From positions 7,662,001-7,726,000 of the forward strand of contig JAEMBT020000002.1 in the NCBI GenBank assembly GCA_018873245.2: DNA of 64,000 bases, written 5' to 3'. A model generated the notes under the pieces. The model did no database searches. It saw only the letters and a list, made by a program, of their open reading frames with translations, and was not told where the DNA came from. Position numbers and translations under genes: made by a program. Of the stretch, positions 36,085 through 47,376 are shown piece by piece (within the stretch, counting starts at the first letter, position 1; each line of letters opens with the position of its first letter). This DNA comes from Archegozetes longisetosus (taxonomy: Eukaryota > Arthropoda > Arachnida > Sarcoptiformes > Trhypochthoniidae).

Positions 36085-37985
36085 GGAAGAATATCGTAAC
36101 ATTTGCCAAAGAGTGTCTTTCCGGCCAATTGCAAACACTGGATCAAAATCTACTTCAGTATAAAGTAGTGAATTCATCATCAGATGCAGACAAGCCCTGG
36201 TTTGTCGTTCTTTCCGCACCTGTAAGTCAATAATTTGTATGGTTAATAATTCATTTACGAATTGAATTCTATTTAGTGATGCTTCCATGCATGCTATCGG
36301 TCAGTTAAAAAATTCTCAGTCTAACACCTTTCGTGATATTTATGAATGCTGATATTGATAGTGATCTGTGAGCCGTGTCTCATGAGATCTCATGCTAAAA
36401 ATCGATAGATTTCTCATAGTAGAGATAATTATAAACTATTAAAGAAGAGGCGTCATCGCATAGGCCCAATAGAAAAGAGAAAAAAGCAATTTTCTAAAAA
36501 TTTTTAAGTGTTTTTTGATATAAAAAAGCTGTCTAATTTTTTATCTCTCAGTGAAACAAGCTAGTTTAAGGTATGTAATCTTTTGAAGTATATCACTATT
36601 ATTGGTATAAAAATCAGCATTCAAATGTATTAGGAAAGGTGTTAGGCCGAGAACTTATGGACTGGACTAATAGTAGCATTTGCTACAAGAAATCAGAAAG
36701 GCTTCGCGAAGTGCTCATTGTTTGGTCAATTTCGGAACAATCGACTGCACGATTCACTCTACAAGTAAATGTAGATGTAAATGTAAATGTGTCGAAAAGT
36801 AAACTTTTAGTCAATTGTCAATTCAATGAGTTTAGTATTAATTATTTATTTTCCTAAGTTCAACATTAAATCCTACTCAACAGTACTTTTGTACGACTCC
36901 AGTGTTCCTCATCGGTTTCATGCGCACATTCAGAAGAAGACTTCATTCGTTCAATTTATTAACGTATAAAACAATTTTATTAGTAATTAACTTGAATTTG
37001 AATCTTATCTTTCAGGAAAGAAGTTTGACAAACCCTGGCTATCAATTATATAATATAAGATATAATTATTTGTTATTATTGATAAATTAATGCATAAGTG
37101 GGGGCCCACCCTCCACACCCACTCAACACCCCTAAAAGATTTGCGATTGAGGTTTTCGGTGGCGACAAGTGACGCGAGTGGGTTCGCTTGTTTGAACTGT
37201 AACTTCATAAGAGCAGATTTTTCAGCTTCATCCCCCGTAAGGATGGCAGGATGAAATTCATTATTTTATAAATTCACTTTTCATCTGATCTATATGTATT
37301 TTTTAACGTTGATTCCGAATATGAAATCCAAACTTTTTTATATCGAATACTATTCGAGATATTCGACTTTAAATATTTTATATCGAATTTTTCCACTTTA
37401 AGATTTTTTATTATATGATATATGATTTAGATGTAGAATTTAACGCTGATTAGAATTATGAAACCCGTTTTTCGATATCTATAATATCCTTAGAGAAAAT
37501 CGAAGATTCATTTTAAACGTTTACTTTAAGCGGATAAACTATAAGTTATACAGAGGTGGGCCCATTGACAATTTTGATCAGGATGATGATCTCTATTAAA
37601 ATATATCATGAGATCCCGGGTATCCAGAATCCCATAGACTTATTTTCATCGTTCTTTATATCCAACGGCGAGCAATTTGATTCCTGTTCATTTACTGAAA
37701 TAATCTAAAAAAGATCCAATACTATTTTATTGGTTGACTTTTTCGCCCCGTGGTGTGAGTGCTGTTAATATGTCTCCACAGTTCACAAATTGACTAACCT
37801 TCTTAAATATGAGCCCAATATGAGCGTCATTGTTAATTCGAATAAACCTTTTGATAACGGTTACTCATTTCAGAAACTAAAATCAAAACTAAGAGCTACA
37901 AAAGTCAATTGTCAGAACTTATGATGTATTTGCAGAGAAGCCGATATCATCGTTTATCCAAACGTTTTAGTTAGACGTTAAAATA
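36085..37985 (+). pseudogene. ERdj5/DNAJC10-like C-terminal fragment, copy 1
   Basis: ERdj5 is the endoplasmic-reticulum J-protein with a chain of thioredoxin domains that reduces disulphides in misfolded proteins. Pieces occur in family order with splice sites kept: FAKECLSGQLQTLDQN...KPWFVVLSAP|GTAAGT (to 36220), then LLQEIRKASRSAHCLVNFGT with IDCTIHS (near 36680-36765), KFNIKSYSTVLLYDSSV (near 36870-36915), and VDFFAPWCECC (near 37735) with KVNCQNL and CREADIIVYPNVLVRR to the stop. Human ERdj5 has FAKES, PELRRAS, FGTLDCTVH and IQAYPTT in the same places. Stops lie within the coding pieces (for example after PWCECC and after NCQNL), and a 645-base insertion splits an exon. The J domain and N-terminal half are absent. 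Confidence 0.7.
37015..37660. repeat. insertion in ERdj5 copy 1
   Basis: Copy 3 reads straight through from the exon start to CCAACGGCGATCAATTT near 47055, while copy 1 has about 645 extra bases here. The insert contains GGGGGCCCACCC, GGTGGGCCCA near its two ends (inverted-like) and repeated ATATCGAAT phrases. No coding; class unknown. Confidence 0.45.
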
Positions 37986-38330
37986 GACACGAAACTACAA
38001 TTATAAATAAACTTTTGCATTGAAAATTCAATAAATAAGTTGTGATTGAGAAAAATTATGAATTTTTAATCATTTATTGCAAGTGAAATATATAAAACAA
38101 CGTTTAACAGTTTCTATAATATTTCTCATATTGATATTTATAAGAATCTAATATGACATCTTCTAATCTTTGTGAATATGCTTCTTAAATTATCGTCTCA
38201 TCACTGACGAGTCAACAATTAAAAAATTGATGAAAATTCCGATTTCAGCGACAAATAGTGAAACTTCAATAAGTCAATAGTGATATTGATAATTTAATAA
38301 TCGTTGTAATAATGTTTGATTGAATGGTTG

Positions 38331-39187
38331 AGGTGGCTAAATGTGGCACAACATATAAAGTGGTCAACCACTATATAAACGTTACCAGTACGATGAGTAG
38401 ACTTGACTGGGGCGGTGCCGTGAGGCCTTTTCCCCTTTTTGGCTCCAAAACTCAAGATACTTTTCTAGGGGCGTGGGTATGAACGGGCTTCAATATTTAC
38501 TCGTAAAGCTCCTACCCACAAGGTTTTGCGCTAGTACCATTAGTATAACCTTAGTTACGCCAACTTTCTATTTTAAATTGATAAATACATGAGTTGCGAT
38601 ATATAATATTATACTTATATTAGAATCGTTAGCAACCTACGCTTTGTCCCTTCCTCATAAGCTTAATTCTTAAAGCGTCTGCATGAGAGACAGTTCTTGG
38701 TGAGCCGACCCACAGTACAGATGCTGTAGAACTTGAAGAAAAAGCCGTCCCGCGCAGTACATATGCAGCAGAGTATAACTTGCACATATTTATAAAAATA
38801 AGGAATCAAACAGCATAAAAAACCAATCTGGGAACTCCCATGGATAAATCTCCACGTGGTGGGGAAGGGACAATAGCATAGATGGCTAACGGACCCAATA
38901 TAATCATAAAAATTCATATCGCCAATCATGTGCTTATCAACTTAAAATGGAAAGTAGACGTAACTAAGGTAATTTTCATTGTAAGAGGATACGATCTCGT
39001 GGGTGAACCTATTTGAGTTAAAGATTAAAACCTGCCCATAACCACCCCCTTCGAAGCCACTTTGAGTTTTTCAAAAAAAGTGGGCCGAGACTCACGGGAC
39101 CACCTCAATCAACTCTACTCATCATACCGTTAGCACCAATATAAGTGTTGACCACTTTACATGTTGCGCTACATTTGGCCACTTCGA
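38331..39187. repeat. foldback element F1
   Basis: Almost the whole 857 bases form one imperfect palindrome: the left end TGAGGTGGCTAAATGTGGCA is mirrored by the right end (inverted TCGAAGTGGCCAAATGTAGC), with pairing continuing through CGTTAGCCATCTATGC-type and ACGCTTTGTCCCTTCC stretches to a centre near 38.75 kb. No coding. A second copy (F2) lies at 41690-43087 and an end fragment at 47660-47755. Confidence 0.7.
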
Positions 39188-39524
39188 CCAAATCTTTGCA
39201 TCTAAAAGATGATAGGGTTCAATTTTTTGTAAAAATTCTACACTGCAGCACATTATTAAAATAATCCAATTCACTCAATAGTCAAATTTAATCGGAATTT
39301 ATTTAAGCAATTCTATAGATATAAACCAATATTCATTATTTGTTCAATAGAAATCAATTCTTAAATTTATTTATTGAAAAATCGTGAGTATTCCATTTCA
39401 CTCATTTTTATTCAGCTTCACATTATCAAGTAAATTGATAAGGATAGCAAATTAGGCACTAGTAGGGCAAATAGATGCACGATTAATTGAATCTTTAAAT
39501 TGGATAAGATGGTAAATCGAGTAT
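39018..39524 (+). repeat. 507-bp inverted arm, left copy
   Basis: Reverse complement of 41348-41854 over its full length; comparing by eye I find a single clear mismatch (CCGTTAGC versus CCGGTAGC). It spans the right end of foldback F1, the 3' part of the ELOVL locus and its intron sequence. The near-identity contrasts with the visibly diverged third copy at 47660-47990. Confidence 0.85.
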
Positions 39525-39633
39525 TTTGAACAAGAAATTCATTCTTACTTAAATGCTGTAATTTTAAGTTCAAATAAATCATATTTGCTTAAATTCTGGT
39601 TTAAATATTCAACAGTTTACTCGAGCATCGCAA

Positions 39634-39783
39634 ATGTCGCTGAAAAATTTAGCATTACCTGCAACCCAATTTGAATCTGAGAGGAATTTTAGTTTAAGTG
39701 CGAGAGCATTAGAGTCAAGAACTCGCCTATTGCCTGAAAATGTTGATTATCTACTTTTCGTCAAAAGTAATTATAATCTGTAA
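39634..39783 (+). mobile_element. hAT C-terminal fragment
   Basis: A 50-codon frame reads MSLKNLALPATQFESERNFS, then RALESRTRLLPENVDYLLFV, the classic hAT dimerisation motif (PAT-x-ESER-FS ... R-RL-PENV--LLF). It ends in a stop at 39783. No other transposase part is seen nearby; it belongs to a different hAT lineage from the one at 32881. Confidence 0.8.
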
Positions 39784-40710
39784 TTAGATGTATTGAAATT
39801 CTTGCATATAAATAACTCTCACGCTGTACTTCACTTAAATTTTGATAAAAAACTTTAAGCCTTATTTTGAGAACAATATGTTCTACAGTTTGTATGCAAA
39901 GACTTTATTTGATCTTTTCGTTAAAAATTATACTGATTTGAACTTAACTTTGTCTCGTTTCTAAAAATCCAATTCCATTCTAATCCCTTGGAATAGAATT
40001 GGAATCCCAATGGAATTCAAGGCATTAGAATTAACTTTTCAATCACTATTTCTTATCAGTATATCGCAGGCTTTATGACATTATAATAGCTTTGTGGAAA
40101 AACGAATTGAATATATGAGATCATCTGAAGCGATTAATCATATACATTTTTAAATTGAAATATAGTTCGCATTAGTCAAACGCGAAATTCGATATTCAAA
40201 GTCGGAAAAAATTGAATGACGCTGAATAAATTTGAACGACCTCGTGTATGAACTCATTTGAATGAAATTGTTAGATTCAAACTCCTAAAAACGAATTGTT
40301 AGGGTATGTTAGTTTCTCAATTTCCTAATTCTAAATATAATCCACATCAATAATTCCATTATTGAAAAAATTCTTATACGACACCATAGTTACATAAAGA
40401 AAATACCAAATTTTCCTTTATTTAATTACGAAATACTATCAAATATGATTTAGTTATGGCAATTCTTCACAAATTATGGAATAAGTCTCTGAGTTATCCT
40501 CTAAAAGGACAATAAGCTACACTTTGATTGAGTTATCAATACCTATACAGATGAGAATATGATTGAAAAGGAGGAAATAACAAGAACTAAAAGTTCCCCA
40601 TTTACTTATTTTTGCTTTGAGGTTATATTGTTGTGAATTTTGAGGAGTAAATTCATTTATTCCCAAGTATACTTAGTTGTTAGACGTATTTTCAAAATCA
40701 TTTCCTTCAG
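39784..40710. other. no gene seen; 5' flank of ELOVL copy
   Basis: AT-rich. The last 150 bases match the upstream region of the complete ELOVL locus in part (TTTTGCTTTGAGG and TATTGTTGTGAATT). Confidence 0.45.
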
Positions 40711-41267
40711 ATATAAATTCAACAGAATCTTATTCGACTGAAAAATTTTTGTATTACTTCTATCAATATTGGATAGACACAACTGATCCAAGAGTTAAAA
40801 ATTACCAATTAGCGGGTGGAGAACCAGAAGTAATGGCAATTATTATGGGTATGTGGCTTTTATTTGTCACGATAATTGGTCCAAATATGATGAAAGCTCG
40901 AAGACCTTTTGAGTTGAGAAGTATTTTGCTGTTCTATAATGTATTTATGGTCGTATCGAATGCTTACTTTTTTGTATTATCAATAAAATGACTCGATTAT
41001 GGGAAGAAGATATTCGAATTTGATTTTTCATCCACAATTGACTCATCGGAACAAACATTATTAGAAATAGATCAGAAAGTTTATTATTTTTATACAAAAA
41101 TCATTGATTTATTGGATACAATATTTTTCGTATTACGTAAGAAAGATTCGCAAATAAGCTTTCTTCACTTGTATCATCACTTCATGGTACAATCTTTCGG
41201 ATGGGTAGTCGCTAAAATCGCACCAATGGCAGCGCCTATTGCAATATTCTGTTTACTTAATTCATTT
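40711..41267 (+). pseudogene. ELOVL fatty-acid elongase, truncated copy
   Basis: One exon equivalent to the first recognised exon of the ELOVL gene at 47959-50032: FYQYWIDTTDPRVKNYQLAG, PFELRSILLFYNVFMVVSNA, LLDTIFFVLRKKDSQISFLH and the histidine box HLYHH, ending LLNSF before a GTATGT donor. An in-frame TGA stands where the other copy has Trp (SIKW). The following coding exons are missing: the intron runs into the 507-bp inverted arm precisely before where the next exon should be. So it is a dead duplicate. Confidence 0.85.
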
Positions 41268-41347
41268 GTATGTATTCAAAATAGAGATTCCGACAATTGG
41301 GAAGTATGGTAGAAAATTTTTGCTAAAGTTGTTCACTAAAAACTAAT

Positions 41348-41854
41348 ATACTCGATTTACCATCTTATCCAATTTAAAGATTCAATTAATCGTGCATCTA
41401 TTTGCCCTACTAGTGCCTAATTTGCTATCCTTATCAATTTACTTGATAATGTGAAGCTGAATAAAAATGAGTGAAATGGAATACTCACGATTTTTCAATA
41501 AATAAATTTAAGAATTGATTTCTATTGAACAAATAATGAATATTGGTTTATATCTATAGAATTGCTTAAATAAATTCCGATTAAATTTGACTATTGAGTG
41601 AATTGGATTATTTTAATAATGTGCTGCAGTGTAGAATTTTTACAAAAAATTGAACCCTATCATCTTTTAGATGCAAAGATTTGGTCGAAGTGGCCAAATG
41701 TAGCGCAACATGTAAAGTGGTCAACACTTATATTGGTGCTACCGGTATGATGAGTAGAGTTGATTGAGGTGGTCCCGTGAGTCTCGGCCCACTTTTTTTG
41801 AAAAACTCAAAGTGGCTTCGAAGGGGGTGGTTATGGGCAGGTTTTAATCTTTAA
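41348..41854 (-). repeat. 507-bp inverted arm, right copy
   Basis: Partner of 39018-39524. Together the arms enclose 1.8 kb with the hAT fragment and the ELOVL pseudogene. Its outer end lies within foldback F2. Confidence 0.85.
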
Positions 41855-43087
41855 TTCATATAGGGCCACTGTAAAGTCGAAGTTCGAAATTTTACTAAGA
41901 ATTTTTATTTAAGATATAAAGTAGGGTAACAAAACAGAAGTTTCACGAGAGTATATAAATCCAAGAGAAATACTTTTGACAAGTGGTTCTATGCATTTGA
42001 AATTGAATGCTCTCTTTCTTTTTTTATTTACGCTCCTTTTATACAAATTGGTCTAAATTCGAGAACTTCTACTGTCCCATATTTAGGCATTGTGGGTCAT
42101 CCTTTTCTAGTTAATGGTCATTATTTAGGTCAGTATTAGTAAACAACTTTGTATAGGGTCACTCTTACATAGATAGAGCGCTAACAAGATCAAATGTTAG
42201 TGACCCTTAATGCTAATAAATGATAATTATGATAGAAAACAAAATAAGTATCCTCTTAATATGAAAATTACTTCAGTTACGTCTACTTTCTTTTTTAAGT
42301 TGATTGATACATGATTTTCGATATGTATGGTTATGATTATATTGGGTCCGTTACCCATCTATGCTATTGTCCCTTCCCCACCACGTGGAGGTGGATCCAT
42401 AGGGAGTTCCCAGTTTGATTTTCTGTGCTGATTGATTCTTTACTTTTATAAATATCTACAAGTTATGCTCTGCTACATATGTACCGCGAGGGTAGGCTTT
42501 TTCTGCAAGTTCTACAGCATCTATAATGTGGTTCGGTTCACCCCGAACTGGCTATGATACAGACGCTTTAAGAATTAAGCATATGAGGAAGGTACAAAGT
42601 ATTGGTGGCTAACGGATCCAATATAAGAATATTATTATTCCAACTTAAGGACAGAAAAAATAAAGTGACATCTAATGCACTAAACCTGAAACAAATACTA
42701 TACTAACTTTTGAAACTTTAGTTTTGTTCTACTAAAACTTTGGTTCTGTCTTATGCTCTAGGCATTAGATATCACACTATTTTTTCCATCCTTAAGTTGG
42801 AATTATAATAACATTATATATCGCAACTTATATGTATTTATCAACTTTAAATGGGAAGTGGGCGTAACTAAGGTAATACTAATGGTAGGAGCGTAAGACC
42901 TTGTGGGTGAGACTTATACGAGTTAAAGATTAAAACTCGCCCATAACCGCGCCCCTAGGAAGCTACCTTGAGTTTTTGTAAAAGTAGACGGCGCCTCACG
43001 AGACCGCTCAAATCAACTCTACTCATTATACTGGTTAATCCCATACGTGGGTTGACCATCATATATGTTGCACCACATTTGGCCACC
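41690..43087. repeat. foldback element F2 with insertions
   Basis: Same element as F1: the ends GTCGAAGTGGCCAAATGTAG and, at 43087 inverted, TGAGGTGGCCAAATGTGGTG. The shared middle includes CCCTTCCCCACCACGTGGAG and TTCTACAGCATCT. Two extra pieces interrupt it, about 41875-42240 (unknown) and 42640-42795 (a MITE). Confidence 0.65.
42640..42795. mobile_element. small MITE inside F2
   Basis: The left CCAACTTAAGGACAGAAAAA is mirrored by the right TTTTTTCCATCCTTAAGTTGG, and pairing continues inward (TCTAATGC/GCATTAGA; AACTTT/AAAGTT). About 155 bp with near-complete self-complementarity. F1 lacks it. Confidence 0.6.
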
Positions 43088-43423
43088 TCAAACATTCAAT
43101 CCGATATTATTACACCGATCATTAAATTATCAATATTACTATAGACATATTGAGGTTTCACTATTTGACGTTGAAATCGGAATTTTCATCAACTGTTAAC
43201 TGGTGAGACCACAATTTAAGTAGTATATTCACAAGGGTTAGAAGATGTCATGTTAGATCCTTATAAACATAAAAATGATAAATATTATTGAAACTGCTTG
43301 ACGTTGCTTTATATACTGTAATCGCAATAAATTACGAAAAGTTTCATATTTTTTCTCAATCGCAACTTATTTATTGAATTTTTAATGCTAAAGTTTATTT
43401 ATAGTCGTAGTTTCCTATCCATT

Positions 43424-44060
43424 TTAACGTCTAACCAAAACGGCTTGATAAACGGTGATATCGGCTTCTCTGCAAATATATCGTAAGTTCTGACAATTGA
43501 CTTTTGTAGCTCTTAGTTTTGATTTCAGTTTCTGAAATGAGTAATCGTTATCAAAAGGTTTATTTAAATTAACAATGACACTCACATTTGGTTCATTTTT
43601 AAGAAGTTTAGCCAATTTGTCAATGGCAGAGATAACTATTAACACTACTCACACTGCGGGCCAAAAGGCAACCAATAAAACAGCATTGGATCTTCTTTTA
43701 TTCGACTATTTCAGTAAATAAACAGGAATTCAAACTGATCGGCGTTTGGTATAAAATGTTTTGAAAGATAAGACTCAAATTCGAGTTAATTACTGATACA
43801 CTTGTTTTATAGGTTCATAAATTGAATGAAGTTTTGAATGAGATGTGTTAGGCTGAGAACTTTTAGACTGACCGATAGCATATATGGAGAGCATCACTAA
43901 ATAGAATTCAATTGGTAAATGAATTACTGACCATATCAATCTTTGACTTACAGGTGCGCAAAAATCGACAAACCAGGGCTTGTTTGCATTTGATGCTGAA
44001 TTTACTACTTTACACTGAAGTGGATTTGGATCCGGTGTTTGTAATTGGCCGGAAAGACTT
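43424..44060 (-). pseudogene. ERdj5/DNAJC10-like fragment, copy 2
   Basis: On the minus strand, the exon near 44060-43938 reads TFAKK...NANKPWFVDFCAP before GTAAGT. The exon ending at 43424 gives IDKLAKLLKNEPNVSVIVNL, KLRATKVNCQNLRYICREAD, then ITVYQAVLVRR and stop. The redox site is ruined (a WPAV* sequence where the others have APWC). The pieces between (the IRKAS and SYSTVLLYD parts) are largely missing. It is the mirror of copy 3 across the 45.1-kb centre. Confidence 0.65.
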
Positions 44061-44659
44061 TTTTGGCAAATGTTGGGATGTTCGTCCTGGAGAACTAAAC
44101 TTAGATTTGAACGTTTAAAGTCAATCGAAATATATATGACAAACCGTGATATGCAGTCAGAACGTGAAATTATTGATTTTTACTGCAAACAAGTCTGAAT
44201 TCGTTAAAATCCTTTAAATGGTATAGAATTTAGATGATTCCGGGCTGCCTTTATTTTTGAAATTTTCATTCTTTTCACAATAATAGTAATGTTGAACTAT
44301 TGTACTGTATATTAATCTCAACGATTAATTTAAGTATTCACGCTTTATATTATATAATATTTGAAATAAAAGTTTTTATTCAAAACTTATAGTAATCATA
44401 ATTATCAAGTATTCATCTAATTCAAGCTTAATATTAGACAAGGTTTCAAGTTTTCAATTACTGAAGGAATGAAAGTCTCATACTACTTAAAGCTGTTCAA
44501 AATATCTAATTTGACGCGTTTATAAGATTTGAAAGTGCGTCGTCATCTCAATCAATCATAGAATGAGTGAATTTTTGTTTGGTCTGCAAAAAATTAATGT
44601 AATTCAGAATTGGATATCAGTTCGAGTAATAACTCAAGTTTTGATCACTTGATTTAAAA

Positions 44660-44861
44660 ATGAAATTTGTGTGCTGTTCATTGCTTATATTGTTGATATA
44701 TAATACATCCCTTATTCTGGTTTGTATTAACTCCAATATGTTTCTCGACATTTAATTGTGAATTTATTTCTAACTTTTCAATACTTAACTGAAAGATTTA
44801 ATAATCAATTTTTACGGTTTGGTTTTCAAGTCGTTTCCGTCAAGTGTTGTATTTGTGAATT
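44660..44861 (+). pseudogene. truncated Ly6-family gene copy
   Basis: Exon 1 begins MKFVCCSLLILLIY like the complete gene at 50673 but has a 2-base length change before the donor. The intron is kept; exon 2 begins VSVKCCICEF and then joins, after TGTGAATTT, sequence that in the complete locus lies beyond the 3' end (about 51410). The rest of exon 2 and exon 3 are deleted. Confidence 0.8.
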
Positions 44862-44911
44862 TTATCAAACTTTATACAATAATTAATTGACTTATTCATA
44901 ATATTTTCATG

Positions 44912-45166
44912 TTAATGAAGAAGCATGTTCATCCCGTTTTCAAATGCATTTAGGATTTTTGATAGGAGACCTGTCATTAGATTTCGACACAAATTTGGAT
45001 TCAGTTCTTTATCTTTCATAACTCTTACTTTTACTTCTTGAAAATTATCATTCTTCCGGTTCCTCTCATAGGCATTATCTTTCAAAATACTACAAAGGTC
45101 CTCAATTAGTTCCATTTGAAGAATATCTGGCGTATTTAACTCTTCAGGCACGAATCTGATGTACAA
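44912..45166 (-). pseudogene. unrecognised duplicated frame, copy A
   Basis: An open frame of 84 codons: FVPEELNTPDILQMELIEDL, then CSILKDNAYERNRKNDNFQE, VKVRVMKDKELNPNLCRNLM and a stop. A similar but interrupted frame lies at 51451-51715 beyond the complete Ly6 gene, reading YVPEELNPPDILRWGLIEDL. I do not recognise the family. Since it was duplicated together with the Ly6 flank it may be a fragment of a neighbouring gene. Confidence 0.4.
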
Positions 45167-46104
45167 TTCATCAAAACTAAAACTCAGTAACGAAAAGAAT
45201 TCTATAATTTAGAGTTATATTTTTTATAAATATTTAGGTTTATATTTTATGTGAAGATGATATGCTTTATAGTTGGTTAATGCTAATGCATTAGTCATTT
45301 TATATTTAATTTTACGTAATGTTTAGAAAAATCAACATTTTCTCCGAATATTTTATTATTCAGTGATTTTAATGAATATACGATTTTTTAATATATAAAA
45401 GTAGAACACTGCTGAGTTTTGGTTTTGATGAATGATACTTTAAGCATCTATGTAGAGTCTAATTTCATATTTAACAATATGTTGACAATATTAGTAACGA
45501 ATGCCTCTGAAATTTCATTTTTAAATCAAGTGATCAAAACTTGAGTTATTACTCGAACTGATATCCAATTCTGAATTACATTAATTTTTTACAGACCAAA
45601 CAAAAATTCACTCATTCTATGATTGATTGAGATGACGATGCACTTTCGAATCTTATAAACGCGTCAAATTAGACATTTTGAACAATGTTAAGTAGTATGA
45701 GACTTTCATTCCTTCAGTGATTGAGAACTTGAAACTTTGTCTAATATTAAGCTTGAATTTAATGTATACTTGATAACTATGATTACTATAAGCTTTGAAT
45801 AAAAACTTTTATTTCAAATATTATATAATATAAAAAATGAGTATTTGGATCGATCATTGAGATCAATATACAGTACAATAGTTCAACATTACTATTATTG
45901 TGAAATATATGGAATTTTCAAAAACTAAAGCAGCCCAGAATCATCTGAATTCTATAACAGTTAAAAGATTTTAACAAATTCAGACTTTTTTACAGTAAAA
46001 ATCAATAATTTCATGTTCTGACTGCATATCACGATTTTTCACATATATTTCGATTGATTTTTAAACGTTTAAATTTAGCTTTGTTTTGTTCTCCAGGACG
46101 AATA

Positions 46105-47376
46105 TCGTAATATTTGCCAAAGAGAGTCTTTCCAGCCTATTACAAACACTCGACCCAAATCAATTTGAAAATAAAGTAGTCAATTCAGCATCAAACGCAA
46201 ACAAGCCCTGGTTTGTCGATTTTAGCGCAGCTGTAAGTCAACAATTGCTATGATTAATAATTCATTTACCAATTGAATTTTATTTAGTGATACTCTCCAT
46301 ATATGCTTTCGGTCAGTCTAAAAGTCTTATTCTAAAAAATATCATGATTTATTTGAATGTCAATTTTGAAAGTGATCTGTGAGCCGTGTCTCATGAGATC
46401 TCATGCTAAAAATCGATAGATTTCTCATAGTAGAGATAATTATAAACTATTAAAGAAGAGGCGTCATCGCATAGGCCCAATAGAAAAGAGAAAAAAGCAA
46501 TTTTCTAAAAATTTTTAAGTATTTTTTGATATAAAAAAGCTGTCTAATTTTTTATCTCTCAGTGAAACCAACCAGTTTTAGGTATGAAATCTTTTGAAGT
46601 ATATCACTTTTATTGGTATAAAAATCAGCATTCAAATATATCAGGAAAGTTGTTAGGCCGAGAACTTATGGATTAAACTAATAGTAGCGTTTGCTGCCAG
46701 AAATCCGAAAGGCTTCGCGAAGTGCTCATCATTGGGTCAATTTCGCAACAATTGACTGCACGATTCACTCTGTAGATTCACTCTGTAGATTCACTCTGTA
46801 ATATGTCGAAAAGTGAACTTTTAGTCAATTATCAATTCAATGAGTTTAATGTTAATTATTTATTTTGCTAAGTTCAACATCAGATCCTATCCAACAGTAC
46901 TTTTGTACGACTCCAGTGTTTCTCATCAGTTTAATGGCGCACATTCAGAAAACTTCATTCAATTTATAAATGTATGAAATAATTTTTTCTGTTGATCAAC
47001 AATTTAATCAGTAATTGACTCGAATTTGAACCTTATTTTTCAGGAAATTTTACACCAAACGGCGATCAATTTAATCCCTGTTCATTTGCTAAAATAGTCG
47101 AAAAATATCTAATACTATTTTGTTGTTAGACTTTTTCGCTCCGTGGTGTGACTGGCGTTAATAGTTGTCTCCATGATTGACAAATTGACTAAACTTTTTA
47201 AAGATGAACCCAATGTGAGTGTTATTGTTAATTTGAATAAACCTTTTCTCAATGATTACCAATTTCAGAAGTTGAAATCAAAAGTAAAAGCTCCAAGAAT
47301 CAATTGTCAGAACTTACGAAATGTTTGCAGAGAAGCCGATGTCACCGCTTATCCAACCGTTTTAGTTAGACGCTAA
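46105..47376 (+). pseudogene. ERdj5/DNAJC10-like fragment, copy 3
   Basis: The best preserved copy. FAKESLSSLLQTLDPNQFEN, then NANKPWFVDFSA before GTAAGT (46231). Next LPEIRKASRSAHHWVNFATI with DCTIHSV (near 46695-46775), followed by a 13-bp unit repeated three times (46763-46801). Then KFNIRSYPTVLLYDSSVSHQ (46870 on), FNGAHSENFIQFIN, and a last exon from 47045: NFTPNGDQFNPCSFAKIVEK, KLFKDEPNVSVIVNLNKPFL, CREADVTAYPTVLVRR and stop. The order and spacing follow human ERdj5 (FAKES, PELRRAS, FGTLDCTVH, IQAYPTT). Frame breaks and a stop around the PWC site (near 47130-47165) show it is not functional. Confidence 0.75.

Larger units (their letters stand above)
44151..46020. repeat. palindrome P2, R arms around a Ly6 fragment
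   Basis: Arms 44151-44672 and 45500-46020 are inverted copies of each other and of the R arms of P1. They share ATGCAGTCAGAACGTGAAAT at the outer ends and TCAAGTTTTGATCACTTGAT at the inner ends. Similarity continues outward into ERdj5 copies 2 and 3, so the full palindrome runs from about 43130 to 47653. The uninterrupted target sites of the hAT (45779-45786) and the long-TIR element (about 45796) are preserved here. Confidence 0.75.

Noticed and set aside
36082-44118. A separate protein reading RQTRACLHLM on the opposite strand of the ERdj5 copies (36082-36288 minus, 43912-44118 plus)
   Set aside because: It is the antisense of the ERdj5 exon FAKECLSGQLQ...KPWFV; the sense frame has splice sites and family similarity.
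36085-47376. ERdj5 copies as processed retrocopies
   Set aside because: Splice donors, acceptors and intron sequence are retained and there is no poly(A) tail.
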